Below, one piece after another: positions 25,466 through 34,370 of a DNA stretch of 64,000 nucleotides. Under the pieces are notes generated by a model. That model searched no databases. It was not told the DNA's origin and was given only the letters and a program-made list of their open reading frames with translations. The number at the start of each line of letters is the position of its first letter. Position 1 is the stretch's first letter. This DNA is from CAMAVH01 sp035714115 (GTDB taxonomy: Bacteria > Pseudomonadota > Alphaproteobacteria > SMXQ01). Location of the stretch: positions 45,145 to 109,144 of the forward strand of contig DASTMO010000078.1 in the NCBI GenBank assembly GCA_035714115.1. Reading direction: 5' to 3'. A program made the translations under genes and the position numbers.

Positions 25466-27800
25466 ATCCATCGAGGGCACCTGGCGCCGCATCGCCGACG
25501 CGCTCGCCGAAGCCGAGCAGCCCGAGGGCCGCAAAGCCTGGGCCGACAAGTTCTACGGCGCGCTGGAAGACTTCGCCTTCCTGCCGGCCGGACGCATCAT
25601 CGCCGGCGCCGGCACGGGCCGCTCCGTCACCCTGTTCAACTGCTTCGTGATGGGCACCGTGCCCGACGCCATGGGCGGCATCTTCGCGCACTTGCGCGAA
25701 GCGGCGCTGACCATGCAGCAGGGCGGCGGCATCGGCTACGACTTCTCAACGCTCCGCCCCAAGGGCGCGCCGGTGAAGGGCGTCGGGGCAGACGCCTCGG
25801 GCCCGCTCTCCTTCATGGACGTGTGGGACGCCATGTGCCGCACCATCATGTCCGCCGGCAGCCGCCGCGGCGCGATGATGGCGACGATGCGCTGCGACCA
25901 TCCCGACATCGAGGCCTTCATCGAGGCCAAGCGCGAGCCGGGCCGCCTGCGCATGTTCAACCTCTCGGTGCTGGTCACCGACGCCTTCATGGAAGCGGTG
26001 AAGGCCAACCTGCCGTGGGACCTGACCTTCAACGGCACGGTGTTCCGCACCGTCGAGGCGCGCGGCCTGTGGGACAAGATCATGCACGCCACCTACTCCT
26101 ACGCGGAGCCGGGCGTGATCTTCATCGACCGCATCAACCGCCGCAACAACCTGCACTATTGCGAGACGATCAGCGCCACCAACCCCTGCGGCGAGCAGCC
26201 GCTGCCGCCCTACGGCGCTTGCCTGCTCGGCTCGATCAACCTCGCCCGCCTCGTCGTCGATCCCTTCGAGGAGACGGCGCGGCTCGACATGAACCGCCTG
26301 CGCAAGCTCGTGCCGCTCGCCGTGCGCATGATGGACAATGTGGTCGACGTCTCGAAATTCCCGCTCGAGGAGCAGACCCGCGAAGCCCAAGCCAAGCGCC
26401 GCATCGGCCTCGGCGTCACCGGCCTGGCCGACGCTCTCATCATGTGCCGCGCGCGCTACGGCTCGGCCGAGGCGCTGCGCCTGACCGGCGAATGGATGGG
26501 CGCGATCGAGCGCGAGGCTTATTTGGCTTCCACCGAACTGGCGCGTGAGAAGGGCGCTTTCCCGCTGTTCGACAAGGACGCCTATCTCTCGGGCGACACC
26601 ATTCTCGGCCTCGACGCCGACGTGCGCGAGGCCATCAATAAGCACGGCATCCGCAACGCGCTCCTGACCTCCATCGCGCCGACCGGCACCATCTCGCTGC
26701 TCGCCGACAACGTCTCGTCGGGCCTCGAGCCGGTGTTCAGCTTTACCTACACGCGCCGCATCCTGCTGCCCGACGGCACGCGCCAGGAAGAGGAGGTGAG
26801 CGATTACGCCTACCGCCTGTTCAAGCGCCTGAAGGGCGACAACGTGCCGCTGCCCGATTATTTCGTCGACGCGCAGGTGCTCAAGCCCGCCGACCATGTG
26901 GCGATGCAGGCCGCCGTGCAGAAGCATGTCGACAGCTCGATCTCCAAGACGATCAACGTGCCCGTCGACATCGACTTCGAGGAATTCAAGGACGTCTACC
27001 TGAAGGCTTACGAGACCGGCTGCAAGGGCTGCACGACCTACCGGCCGAACGACATCACCGGCTCGGTGCTCGAAGTGAAGCCGGCCAAGGACGCCGAGGA
27101 AGGCCAGCAGGAGCTGCCGCTCGACAAGCCCAAGGCGGCGCGCCATGCCGACCCGTACGAGGCCGGCGGCGTCGTCTACATGACCCAGCCACTCGACCGG
27201 CCGGGCGCGCTCGAAGGCCGCACCTACAAGCTGCGCTGGCCCGAGAGCGAGCATGCCATGTACATCACGATCAACGACGTGGTGCAGGACGGCCGTGTGC
27301 GCCCCTTCGAGATTTTCGTGAACTCGAAGAACATGGAGCATTTCGCTTGGACCGTCGGCCTGACGCGCATGATCTCGGCGGTGTTCCGCCGTGGCGGCGA
27401 CGTCTCCTTCGTCGTCGAAGAGCTCAAAGCCGTGTTCGATCCGCGCGGCGGCCAATGGATGGACGGGCGCTATGTGCCGTCATTGCTCGCCGCCATCGGC
27501 GACGTAATTGAGAAACATATGATCGCCATCGGCTTCCTGCCCAACCCGCAGGAAAAGCGCGACGGCCTGTTCGACCGCCAGGTGGTGAACCTGAACGAGG
27601 CGCGCGGTCACGAAGACCATGATCATGGCCACGAGCATCACGGCCACGAGCATCACGGCCACGATCATTCGCACAATCATTCTCAGGGCAAAGCCGCTGA
27701 TGGCCGTTTCCGCCAATGCCCGAAATGCGGCCAGGCCAGCCTGATCAAGCAGGAAGGCTGCGACAGCTGCCTGAGCTGCGCCTACTCGAAGTGCGGGTGA
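25383..27800 (+). CDS. nrdJ: adenosylcobalamin-dependent ribonucleotide reductase (class II)
   Basis: 805 residues. Core motifs: CFVMGTVPDAMGGIFAHL, QQGGGIGYDFSTLRP, TISATNPCGEQPLPPYGAC, SIAPTGTISLLADNVSSG and TGCKGCTTYRPN. The C-terminus has CPKCGQ...CDSCLSCAYSKCG, the redox/zinc cysteines. It reduces ribonucleotides using adenosylcobalamin, oxygen-independently. Unusually, residues 743-767 form a linker with 13 His in 25 residues, coded by a 15-bp tandem repeat (27627-27671). At 805 residues it is shorter than the roughly 1,200-residue NrdJ of many Hyphomicrobiales. The PduO adenosyltransferase at 8.3 kb can supply its cofactor. Confidence 0.94.
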   Translation: MASVAAISQQIWDMKYRLKDAQGVAVDKSIEGTWRRIADALAEAEQPEGRKAWADKFYGALEDFAFLPAGRIIAGAGTGRSVTLFNCFVMGTVPDAMGGIFAHLREAALTMQQGGGIGYDFSTLRPKGAPVKGVGADASGPLSFMDVWDAMCRTIMSAGSRRGAMMATMRCDHPDIEAFIEAKREPGRLRMFNLSVLVTDAFMEAVKANLPWDLTFNGTVFRTVEARGLWDKIMHATYSYAEPGVIFIDRINRRNNLHYCETISATNPCGEQPLPPYGACLLGSINLARLVVDPFEETARLDMNRLRKLVPLAVRMMDNVVDVSKFPLEEQTREAQAKRRIGLGVTGLADALIMCRARYGSAEALRLTGEWMGAIEREAYLASTELAREKGAFPLFDKDAYLSGDTILGLDADVREAINKHGIRNALLTSIAPTGTISLLADNVSSGLEPVFSFTYTRRILLPDGTRQEEEVSDYAYRLFKRLKGDNVPLPDYFVDAQVLKPADHVAMQAAVQKHVDSSISKTINVPVDIDFEEFKDVYLKAYETGCKGCTTYRPNDITGSVLEVKPAKDAEEGQQELPLDKPKAARHADPYEAGGVVYMTQPLDRPGALEGRTYKLRWPESEHAMYITINDVVQDGRVRPFEIFVNSKNMEHFAWTVGLTRMISAVFRRGGDVSFVVEELKAVFDPRGGQWMDGRYVPSLLAAIGDVIEKHMIAIGFLPNPQEKRDGLFDRQVVNLNEARGHEDHDHGHEHHGHEHHGHDHSHNHSQGKAADGRFRQCPKCGQASLIKQEGCDSCLSCAYSKCG

Positions 27801-27817
27801 GAAGTCCCTAGATCGTC

Positions 27818-27908
27818 ACCCTCGGGTTTAACCCGAGGGTCCATCTCTCCAGCGCTTATCTTTTTGAAGCATGGATGCTCGGGTCAAGCCCGAGCATGAC
27901 GGTTTTTT
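27818..27908. repeat. intergenic palindromic repeat, copy 1 (terminator-like)
   Basis: Two inverted repeats: ACCCTCGGGTT (27818-27828) with its complement at 27830-27840, and ATGCTCGGG (27875-27883) with CCCGAGCAT (27889-27897) around TCAAG, followed by TTTTTT at 27903-27908. The same two-hairpin element recurs at 31093-31169, also between convergent genes. Repeats of this kind are widespread in alphaproteobacterial genomes and can act as bidirectional terminators. Confidence 0.8.
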
Positions 27909-27916
27909 GACGAGGC

Positions 27917-28495
27917 TCAGCCCTTGATCGTCCACATCTTGCGCAGGATCCCCTCGCCCAAGAGCTGATGCAGCAGGGCCATGCCCGCATGGCCGATCAG
28001 ATAGGCCCACATCACGTTGGCGAGCGCGCCGTGCAGCTCGGCGAAGCTATGGCCGAGGCCCGTCATCTTGCCGGTCGCATCCATCTGCCAGAACACGACG
28101 CTGCCGGTCACGGCGAGATAGGTCGCGAGCAGCAGGCCGAGACCATGCACGGCATTGGCGAAGGCGGTGTGAACGGTGGCGTCGGGCATTTCCAGGCGGC
28201 GCAGCGCCTCGCCATAGGCGCGCAGGTCGGCGAAGATCGCGCTCCGGCGCGCCGCCGAAAACCACGGGAAGAATGCGCCGACGCCCGCCTCGCTGCGGCG
28301 GACCAAGGTCCAGAGCCAGAACAGGATGACGATGGCGAGGCTGGCCATGCCGACCCATTCATGCAGCAGGAACGGAGTCTCGATCGGACGGCGCGGCGGA
28401 TGCGGCTCCTCCATCACGAGGCTGACGAGCAGCTGGAACAGGATGGCGCAGGCCAACAGGGCATGCAGCGCTTTGGTGACGAGACTGTGACGCAT
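27917..28495 (-). CDS. cytochrome b561 family protein
   Basis: 192 residues with four hydrophobic helices and His residues placed for two b-type hemes: KALHALLA, LLHEWVGMASLA, VHGLGLLL and ELHGALANVMW. These di-heme membrane proteins shuttle electrons from quinol or to periplasmic acceptors. The gene is monocistronic, convergent with nrdJ, with 111 bp upstream to the ChaC-like gene. Confidence 0.88.
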   Translation of the reverse strand: MRHSLVTKALHALLACAILFQLLVSLVMEEPHPPRRPIETPFLLHEWVGMASLAIVILFWLWTLVRRSEAGVGAFFPWFSAARRSAIFADLRAYGEALRRLEMPDATVHTAFANAVHGLGLLLATYLAVTGSVVFWQMDATGKMTGLGHSFAELHGALANVMWAYLIGHAGMALLHQLLGEGILRKMWTIKG

Positions 28496-28606
28496 GGCGC
28501 GGCTCCAGGAACGGACGATCTACCCGCCAGCGATGCTAATCCCGCGCCGCGATGCCGCCCAGCGCGATGCGCGCGCCTGAGAGTGAATCGCGCGGATTCT
28601 TAGCGT

Positions 28607-29146
28607 TCAGCCGCAGCGTCCGTCGACTTCGCGCTTCAGTTTTTCCAGGTAAGGATCGCGGATGCCGAGCTGCGTCAGATGGCTCAGCGTGTTGTCGAGA
28701 TAGTCGCGGTTCGGCCCGCTCGCGCCGCAAGCGCCGAGGATCAGCTCGGCCTTTTCGCCGAGTTCGAGCTTGCCGACATATTGCAGATGGCTGCGGTCGG
28801 TCACGTAGGTCCAGGCCGAGGCGATGCGGCGGTGGGTCGGCTCGCCGACCTCGATGGTGACGCGGCGTCGGAAATAGACGCCGGTGATCAGCTCGCGCGC
28901 ATCCAGCGTTTCCAGCGCCTGCGCCATGTCGGCCTCGGCGACATGGAAGGCGACGCCGCGGCAAGAGCCGCCGCGGTCGAGCCCGAGCACCAGGCCGGGC
29001 TTATCCGGCGTGCCGCGGTAATGTTTCGACTGCACGCAGAAGGCGCGGTGCCAGCCGCGCAGGTAAGCCGGTTCCGATTCGATGTGGGGAAATCCCGGAT
29101 TCCACATCAAGGAGCCGTAACCGAAAATCCACATATCCGACGACAT
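28607..29146 (-). CDS. gamma-glutamylcyclotransferase (ChaC-like)
   Basis: 179 residues. The N-terminal WIFGYGSLMWNPGF is the substrate-binding YGSL motif, followed by LRGWHRAFCV; the catalytic Glu lies in LDARELITGVY. ChaC-type enzymes release 5-oxoproline from glutathione. The start at 29146 puts the YGSL motif at the usual position; a longer frame to 29197 adds non-conserved residues. It is divergent from the DUF2125 gene, a pairing common in this order. Confidence 0.87.
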   Translation of the reverse strand: MSSDMWIFGYGSLMWNPGFPHIESEPAYLRGWHRAFCVQSKHYRGTPDKPGLVLGLDRGGSCRGVAFHVAEADMAQALETLDARELITGVYFRRRVTIEVGEPTHRRIASAWTYVTDRSHLQYVGKLELGEKAELILGACGASGPNRDYLDNTLSHLTQLGIRDPYLEKLKREVDGRCG

Positions 29147-29300
29147 GGCGGGCGATACACCAGATGAAGTGGAGCGCCGGAGCCGAACATCCTGCATGCG
29201 ATCTTATGCAGCGCCTTCGACTCCGCCGCGCTTTCGGCTAGTATAGCCCTTGCCCGCTTTGTCCGCATCCATTGGCCGTTCCGTCGCAAGCACCGCGTTC

Positions 29301-30350
29301 ATGACCAACGTCACCCGCCGCCTTCTCATCGCGACGCTCATCGTCTTCCTGCTGGCGGGCCTCGGCCTCGCGGGCTTCTGGGTCTATGGCGCCGACAAGC
29401 TGCGCGCCAACGTGAACGTTTGGGCCGAAAGCTGGCGCGCCGAAGGCAACGCCGTCGCCTACAAGCCGTTCGCCGTCACCGGCTTCCCGCTTTATTTCCG
29501 CGCCCGGCTCGACGATTTCGCCATCGCCGGCGGCGGCGCGACGTCGCCCTGGCGCTGGCAGGCGCCGGCGCTGCGTCTGCGCGCCTCGCCCTTCGCGCCG
29601 ACCCGCGCGCGCGCCGACTTCACCGGCGAGCACAAGGTCGCCGCCGAATTGTTCGGCGTGCCGGTCGCCTTCACCGCCGCCACCAAAGACGGCATCGCCC
29701 GCGTGCAGCGACGCGGCGGCCAATATGACGGCGGCCTGGAAATGCGCGAGTCCTCGCTCGTCATCGAAGGCGTCAGCGGAATTTTCACGCTGAAAGAAGC
29801 GCTGATCGACGCCTTCCACATCAATCGCGTGCCGAACCATCTGACGGCGAGCGCCGGCCTGACCGTCGCGCTCGACGATCTGACCCTGCCCGCCGCCCTG
29901 CTGCCCGGCCCGCTCGGCGCGCGCATCGACGCACTCAACCTCGAAGCCAAGGTGATGGGCGGCATCGGGCCCAACTTGAACGTCGCCAGCGTCGCCGCCT
30001 GGCGCGACGACGGCGGCACGGTCGAGGTCGACAGCTTCACGCTGCGCTGGGGTCCCTTGCGCATCAAGGCCGAAGGCACCATCGCGCTCGACAAGGATTT
30101 GCAGCCGCTCGCCGCCTTCACCGCGACCATGACCGGCTTCGCCGAGACCATCGATCTGCTGGTCGCTCAGGGCGCCTTCAACGCCGAGGACGCCGCCTCG
30201 GCCAAGATGCTGCTGTCGCTGCTGGCCAAGACGCCGCTGACCGGCGGCGCGCCGGAAATCGCCGTGCCGCTGACCGTGCAGAACCAGCGCCTGTTCGTCG
30301 GGCCGGTGCCGCTGTTCACGCTGCGGCCGATCATCTGGCCGGCCACGTGA
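29301..30350 (+). CDS. DUF2125 protein, membrane-anchored
   Basis: 349 residues with an N-terminal helix (LLIATLIVFLLAGLGLAGFWVYG) and a periplasmic part with the DUF2125 pattern (WRAEGNAVAYKPFAVTGFPLYF; PLRIKAEGTIALDKDLQPLAAF). Function unknown; its fold is thought to resemble AsmA-type lipid-handling domains, which is inference. The start at 29301 places the helix near residue 8. It sits beside exoD and the aromatic amino acid operon. Confidence 0.85.
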   Translation: MTNVTRRLLIATLIVFLLAGLGLAGFWVYGADKLRANVNVWAESWRAEGNAVAYKPFAVTGFPLYFRARLDDFAIAGGGATSPWRWQAPALRLRASPFAPTRARADFTGEHKVAAELFGVPVAFTAATKDGIARVQRRGGQYDGGLEMRESSLVIEGVSGIFTLKEALIDAFHINRVPNHLTASAGLTVALDDLTLPAALLPGPLGARIDALNLEAKVMGGIGPNLNVASVAAWRDDGGTVEVDSFTLRWGPLRIKAEGTIALDKDLQPLAAFTATMTGFAETIDLLVAQGAFNAEDAASAKMLLSLLAKTPLTGGAPEIAVPLTVQNQRLFVGPVPLFTLRPIIWPAT

Positions 30351-30376
30351 ACGCGCCGGATCGCCCAGGGACCGCC

Positions 30377-31075
30377 ATGATGACGCCCGCCGAAGACCTG
30401 CCGCCGGATCAGGCGCCCAAAGAGGCGGTGAGCGAGCATCCCAAGCGTCCCTCGCATATCAAGACCTCCGAAGTGCTGCAGCGCCTGGCCGAGGACGTGA
30501 AGGGCCAGGAAAGCATCACCGTCGGCTGGCTCGTCGCCCGCCTCGGCACCCGCGCCTTCGGCGCGATCATCCTGTTGATGGCGCTGCCCAACATCACGCC
30601 GCAGATCCCCGGCATGTCGACGATCTTCGGCCTGCTGATCATGCTGCCCGCCGTGCAGATCATGGTCGGCCTGTCGCAGATGTGGCTGCCGAGCTTCCTG
30701 GCGCGCCAGACCATGCCGGCGCCGACCGTCGGCAAAATTCTCGAATTCGCCGTGCCTTGGGTTCAGCGAATGGAAAAGCTGATCAAGCCGCGCTTCGAAT
30801 TCCTGATGAGCCCGCCGTGGGAGAACATCGTCGGCGCCGCCGTGCTGTGGCTCGGCTTCATCCTGTTCCTGCCGATCCCCGGCGCGAACTTCCTGCCGGC
30901 GCTCGCCTGCGCCTTCATGGCGCTCGGCATGCTGGAACGCGACGGCCTGTTCATCATGGCCGGCCTCGGCATCGCCGTGGCGTCGATGGTGGTGCTGGCG
31001 ATGATCATCGGCGGCCTGTGGCACGTGCTCGACCAGCATTGGCACACGGTGATCGATTTCTTCACGCGCTGGTAG
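30377..31075 (+). CDS. exoD: ExoD-family membrane protein
   Basis: 232 residues. TSEVLQRLAEDVKGQESITVGWLVARLGTRAFGAIILLMALPNITPQIPGMSTIFGL is the ExoD signature region read in pieces; several membrane helices follow. ExoD proteins influence exopolysaccharide production and alkali tolerance in rhizobia, mechanism unknown. The ATG at 30377 has AGGGA upstream; a GTG at 30347 overlapping the preceding stop is the alternative. The repeat element at 31093 follows. Confidence 0.86.
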   Translation: MMTPAEDLPPDQAPKEAVSEHPKRPSHIKTSEVLQRLAEDVKGQESITVGWLVARLGTRAFGAIILLMALPNITPQIPGMSTIFGLLIMLPAVQIMVGLSQMWLPSFLARQTMPAPTVGKILEFAVPWVQRMEKLIKPRFEFLMSPPWENIVGAAVLWLGFILFLPIPGANFLPALACAFMALGMLERDGLFIMAGLGIAVASMVVLAMIIGGLWHVLDQHWHTVIDFFTRW

Positions 31076-31092
31076 CCGCACAATAAGCCATC

Positions 31093-31169
31093 ACCCTCGG
31101 ACTTGATCCGAGGGTCCATGTCGAAAAAGAAAAACCTGAAACATGGATGCTCGGGTCAAGCCCGAGCAT
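31093..31169. repeat. intergenic palindromic repeat, copy 2
   Basis: ACCCTCGGA (31093-31101) pairs with TCCGAGGGT (31107-31115), and ATGCTCGGG (31147-31155) pairs with CCCGAGCAT (31161-31169) around TCAAG. The second hairpin is identical to that of the copy at 27818; the first differs by compensating changes that keep the stem. It separates convergent exoD and tyrA. Confidence 0.8.
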
Positions 31170-31185
31170 GACGATGAAGAACGGC

Positions 31186-32142
31186 CTAAGCCTGGCCGGC
31201 CTTGACTATGCTGCGGCGAATCTCACGCGTCTTGGCGAACTTCTTCTGCAGCTTATCGCCCTGATCCCAGCGGATCGCGCGCTGCATGGCCGACAAATCC
31301 TCATTGAGGCGGCCCAGCATCTCGAGCACGGCATCCTTGTTGTTCAGGAAGATGTCGCGCCACATCACCGGATCGGAGGCGGCGATGCGGGTGAAATCGC
31401 GAAAGCCGCTGGCGGCGTATTTGATCACTTCGCCGCGCAGATGCTTCTCCAGCTCCGTCGCCGTGCCGACGATGGTGAAGGCGATCAGGTGCGGCAGATG
31501 CGAGGTGATCGCCAGCACGCGGTCGTGATGCGCCGCGTCCATCACGTCGACGTTCGAGCCGATGGCCTCCCAGAAAGCGCGCAGCTTCGCCGTCGCCTTC
31601 GGATCGCCCTTGGGCAACGGCGTCAGGATCACCCAGCGACCCACGAACAGTTCGGCGAAGCCAGAGGTCGGCCCGGAATTTTCCGTACCGGCGAGCGGAT
31701 GGCCGGGCACGAAATGCGCATGCTTGGGCAGGAACGGCGCCATGTCCTTGACGACCGTCTGCTTGACCGAACCGACGTCGGAAACGATGGCGCCCGGCTC
31801 GAGATGCGGGCCGATGGCTTGAGCCACCGCCTTGCACGCGCCGACCGGCACGCAAACGATGACGAGATCGGCGCCCTTCACGGCCTTGGCCGGATCGGCG
31901 ACGGCGCTATCGATAAAGCCCAGCTTCTTGGCGGTGTTGCGCGTCGCGGCCGTGCGCGCCGTGCCGACGATCTCGCCGACCAGGCCGTTCTTCTTCGCCG
32001 CCCAGGCGATGGACGAGCCGATATGGCCGAGGCCGATCAGCGCCAGCTTCTTGAACAGCGGCGCGCGTTTGGCGGCTTTCTTCTTGGCCGGGGCTTTCTT
32101 GGCGAGCTTCTTCGCGGGCTTCTTGGCGGGCTTTTTTACCAT
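31186..32142 (-). CDS. tyrA: prephenate/arogenate dehydrogenase with lysine-rich N-terminal tail
   Basis: 318 residues. The enzyme part starts at LFKKLALIGLGHIGSSIAWA (NAD-binding), then VCVPVGACKAV, SDVGSVKQTVV, FVPGHPLAGTENSGP and HLPHLIAF. It makes tyrosine's precursor. Ahead of it lies a 28-residue histone-like tail of KK/AKK/PAKK units. The ATG at 32142 overlaps the hisC stop by one base (TGATG). It is the last gene of the chorismate mutase-hisC-tyrA operon. Confidence 0.93.
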   Translation of the reverse strand: MVKKPAKKPAKKLAKKAPAKKKAAKRAPLFKKLALIGLGHIGSSIAWAAKKNGLVGEIVGTARTAATRNTAKKLGFIDSAVADPAKAVKGADLVIVCVPVGACKAVAQAIGPHLEPGAIVSDVGSVKQTVVKDMAPFLPKHAHFVPGHPLAGTENSGPTSGFAELFVGRWVILTPLPKGDPKATAKLRAFWEAIGSNVDVMDAAHHDRVLAITSHLPHLIAFTIVGTATELEKHLRGEVIKYAASGFRDFTRIAASDPVMWRDIFLNNKDAVLEMLGRLNEDLSAMQRAIRWDQGDKLQKKFAKTREIRRSIVKAGQA

Positions 32143-33269
32143 CACAGGCTCTTCTTGAAATCAGCAAGCGCGGCGACGACCGCCTTCATCTCCGCTTCCA
32201 GGCCGATGGTGATGCGCAGGCTCTCCGGCAGGCCGTATTTCGGCACCTGGCGCACAATGATGCCGCGCTCGGTGAGGAACCTGTCGGCCGCTTCCGCCTG
32301 CGCCGCGTCGGCGAAGCGCACCAGCACGAAATTCGCGACGCTCGGCACGACGCGATAGCCGAGCTTGGTCAGTTCCGCCGTCAGCCAGATGCGCCAGCGC
32401 TCGTTATGGTCGCGCGCCCGGCTCAGATATTCGACGTCTTCCACCGCGGCGATGCCGGCGGCCTGCGTCGCCGAGCCGACGTTGAACGGCATGCGGATGC
32501 GATTGAGATGGTCGATCATGCGCGGCGTGCCGTAGGCCCAGCCGAGGCGCAGGCCGCCCATGGCGTAAATTTTTGAAAAGGTGCGCGTCATGATGACGTT
32601 GTCGCCCTTGCCGACCGACGCATCGACCAGCGTCGCGCCGGCGTCGTAATCATTGGCGGTGACGAACTCGGCATAGGCCGCGTCGATCACCAGCACGACA
32701 TTGTCCGGCAAGGCGGCGCGCAGGCGCTTCATCTCCGTCGCCGACAGGTAGGTGCCGGTCGGATTGTTCGGATTGGAGATATAGACCAGCTTGGTCTGCG
32801 GCGTGACCTTGGCGAGCAATTTATCGACATCGCTCGTCAGGTTCGTCTCGCCCGCCGTGACCGGAGTCGCGCCGACCGACAAGGCGGCGATCGGATAGAT
32901 CAGGAAGCCGTGCTCGCTATAGAGCACTTCGTCGCCGGGGCCGGCATAGGCGCGCGCGAGCAGGCCGAGGATTTCGTCCGAGCCGGCGCCGCAGATGATG
33001 CGGTCGGCATCGAGGCCATGACGCGCGCCGATGGCTTCGCGCAACGCGACCGCGCCGCCGTCGGGATAGCGGTGCATCGCGGCGGCGGCCTTGTTGTAGG
33101 CGGCGACGGCTTTGGGGCTGGGGCCGAGCGCGCTCTCGTTCGACGACAGCTTCATCGGATTGGCGTTGCCGGCGATCTTCGACTTGCCGCCGACATAGGC
33201 CTCGATGGCGTCGATGCCGGGCCTTAACTCAGGGAGGCGCAGCTCATCGTCCTTAGCGTTGTCGCTCAT
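32142..33269 (-). CDS. hisC: histidinol-phosphate aminotransferase
   Basis: 375 residues. The PLP pattern is SSNESALGPSP, NPNNPTGTY, VIDAAYAEF and MTRTFSKIYAMGGLRLGWAYG with the Schiff-base Lys. HisC-family enzymes in this position can also transaminate aromatic keto acids, which suits its place between chorismate mutase and TyrA. Its start overlaps the upstream stop by four bases. Confidence 0.93.
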   Translation of the reverse strand: MSDNAKDDELRLPELRPGIDAIEAYVGGKSKIAGNANPMKLSSNESALGPSPKAVAAYNKAAAAMHRYPDGGAVALREAIGARHGLDADRIICGAGSDEILGLLARAYAGPGDEVLYSEHGFLIYPIAALSVGATPVTAGETNLTSDVDKLLAKVTPQTKLVYISNPNNPTGTYLSATEMKRLRAALPDNVVLVIDAAYAEFVTANDYDAGATLVDASVGKGDNVIMTRTFSKIYAMGGLRLGWAYGTPRMIDHLNRIRMPFNVGSATQAAGIAAVEDVEYLSRARDHNERWRIWLTAELTKLGYRVVPSVANFVLVRFADAAQAEAADRFLTERGIIVRQVPKYGLPESLRITIGLEAEMKAVVAALADFKKSL

Positions 33270-34186
33270 CGCGCGGTTCCGCTCTTGAGCGCGGCGCTTT
33301 CTTCGTCCGTCAAGGCTGCGGCATAAGCGCCGAGCGAACCGATGCGCAGCAGCGCCGGGCCGAGCGCGGCGGACAGCTGCGCCAAGCGGCCGTCATCGGC
33401 GGCGACGAAGCCGTCCACTTCGGCGAGATAACGCAGCACGCCCTGGCGCGCTTCGTCGACGATCACCACCGGCGGCAGGCCGGCGGCCGAGAGCGCGGCG
33501 GTCAGGCGCGCGCGGCTCAATTGCTCGCCGGCTTCGAGCGCCAGCCAGGTGCGATCCTCGCCAGTCGGCTCAGGGGCGACGCGGGCGATGGCGACGGCGG
33601 CGAGCGCGCCGCGATCGGCCATGGGCTCGTAGAACGGCAGGCGGGCGAACACGCGCGGCTCGTCGGGGCCGGCGCTGAACAGCATCGGCCACCAGGGGGC
33701 GCGTTCGCCCTGCTCGGGGAAGGGCAGCACGCCGACCGTGGCGCGGCCTTCGCTCACCTCGCGCATGACCTGCGAGGCGCCCTGGCAGGCGATCATCGGG
33801 GTGGTCGCGCCGTAATAGTCGCGCGCCAAATCCCACAGGCCCGGCGGGGTGTCCTCGCCGCCGGTCAGCACCGCGACCGAGAACGGCCCCTGCAGGCGCA
33901 GCAGCGACGACATGATCTCGCGCCAAAGCCGCACCAGGGATGGGACCGGGAACGGGCCTTCGTGGCGGCGCACGATGCGGCGCAGCACCAGAGCCTCGCG
34001 GCCGGGGCGGAGATAGACGGCGGGGGGCTTGCCAGACGGGGCCGCAGCGGCGCCGGGGCCGGACAGCTTGGCCTGGCCGATCTGCTCAGCGAGGGCGGCA
34101 CGGCGCATCAGCAGATCGTGGATCGCCGTATCGATCCCGTCGATCTCCCCGCGCAGATCGTCGAGGGTCGTCTTGCCGTCGCTCAT
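33266..34186 (-). CDS. chorismate mutase with C-terminal prephenate-dehydratase-like region
   Basis: 306 residues. The N-terminal AroQ-type mutase helix is LDDLRGEIDGIDTAIHDLLMRRAALAEQIGQAK, continued by VLRRIVRRHEGPFPVPSLVRLWREIMSS (both read in pieces); a long C-terminal domain with prephenate dehydratase-like character follows (MREVSEGRATVGVLPFPEQG). Such enlarged chorismate mutases are usual upstream of hisC in this order. The start at 34186 begins at MSDGKTTLDDL; an alternative ATG at 34222 has AGGA just upstream and would add 12 residues. Confidence 0.85.
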   Translation of the reverse strand: MSDGKTTLDDLRGEIDGIDTAIHDLLMRRAALAEQIGQAKLSGPGAAAAPSGKPPAVYLRPGREALVLRRIVRRHEGPFPVPSLVRLWREIMSSLLRLQGPFSVAVLTGGEDTPPGLWDLARDYYGATTPMIACQGASQVMREVSEGRATVGVLPFPEQGERAPWWPMLFSAGPDEPRVFARLPFYEPMADRGALAAVAIARVAPEPTGEDRTWLALEAGEQLSRARLTAALSAAGLPPVVIVDEARQGVLRYLAEVDGFVAADDGRLAQLSAALGPALLRIGSLGAYAAALTDEESAALKSGTAR

Positions 34187-34254
34187 GGGGGTCAAAACCG
34201 CCGAAAAAGGGGGATAAGTCATAGTCCTAGCGGGTTGCAAAATCAAAGAAAACA

Positions 34255-34283
34255 TTGACAGTGCGGGCCTCGAACCCTAGCTA
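34255..34283 (+). promoter_or_regulatory. consensus-like promoter of metX
   Basis: TTGACA (34255-34260) is a perfect -35 hexamer, followed after exactly 17 bases by TAGCTA (34278-34283) as -10. Transcription would start near 34290, leaving a leader of about 90 nt before the metX ATG. It is the best promoter match noticed in the window. Confidence 0.65.
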
Positions 34284-34298
34284 TCACAGCCAATGAAA

Positions 34299-34370
34299 CC
34301 GCCTGGCCGGCCAGGAGTTTGGCGGACCCTTTTGGGGTCCGTGAGACCGCCGGCCCCCGGAGAAACCGGG
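34299..34370 (+). promoter_or_regulatory. structured metX leader with alternative hairpins
   Basis: CCGCC (34299-34303) can pair with GGCGG (34321-34325); the same GGCGG can instead pair with CCGCC at 34347-34351. The second pairing encloses a GGACCC/GGGTCC hairpin (34324-34340), with shared bases at its base. A CCTGGCCGGCCAGG palindrome (34301-34314, offset by one) lies in the first loop. CCCGG/CCGGG (34356-34370) sits just before the start. This looks like a switching leader. It does not match the SAM-II consensus known upstream of met genes in alphaproteobacteria. Confidence 0.5.
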
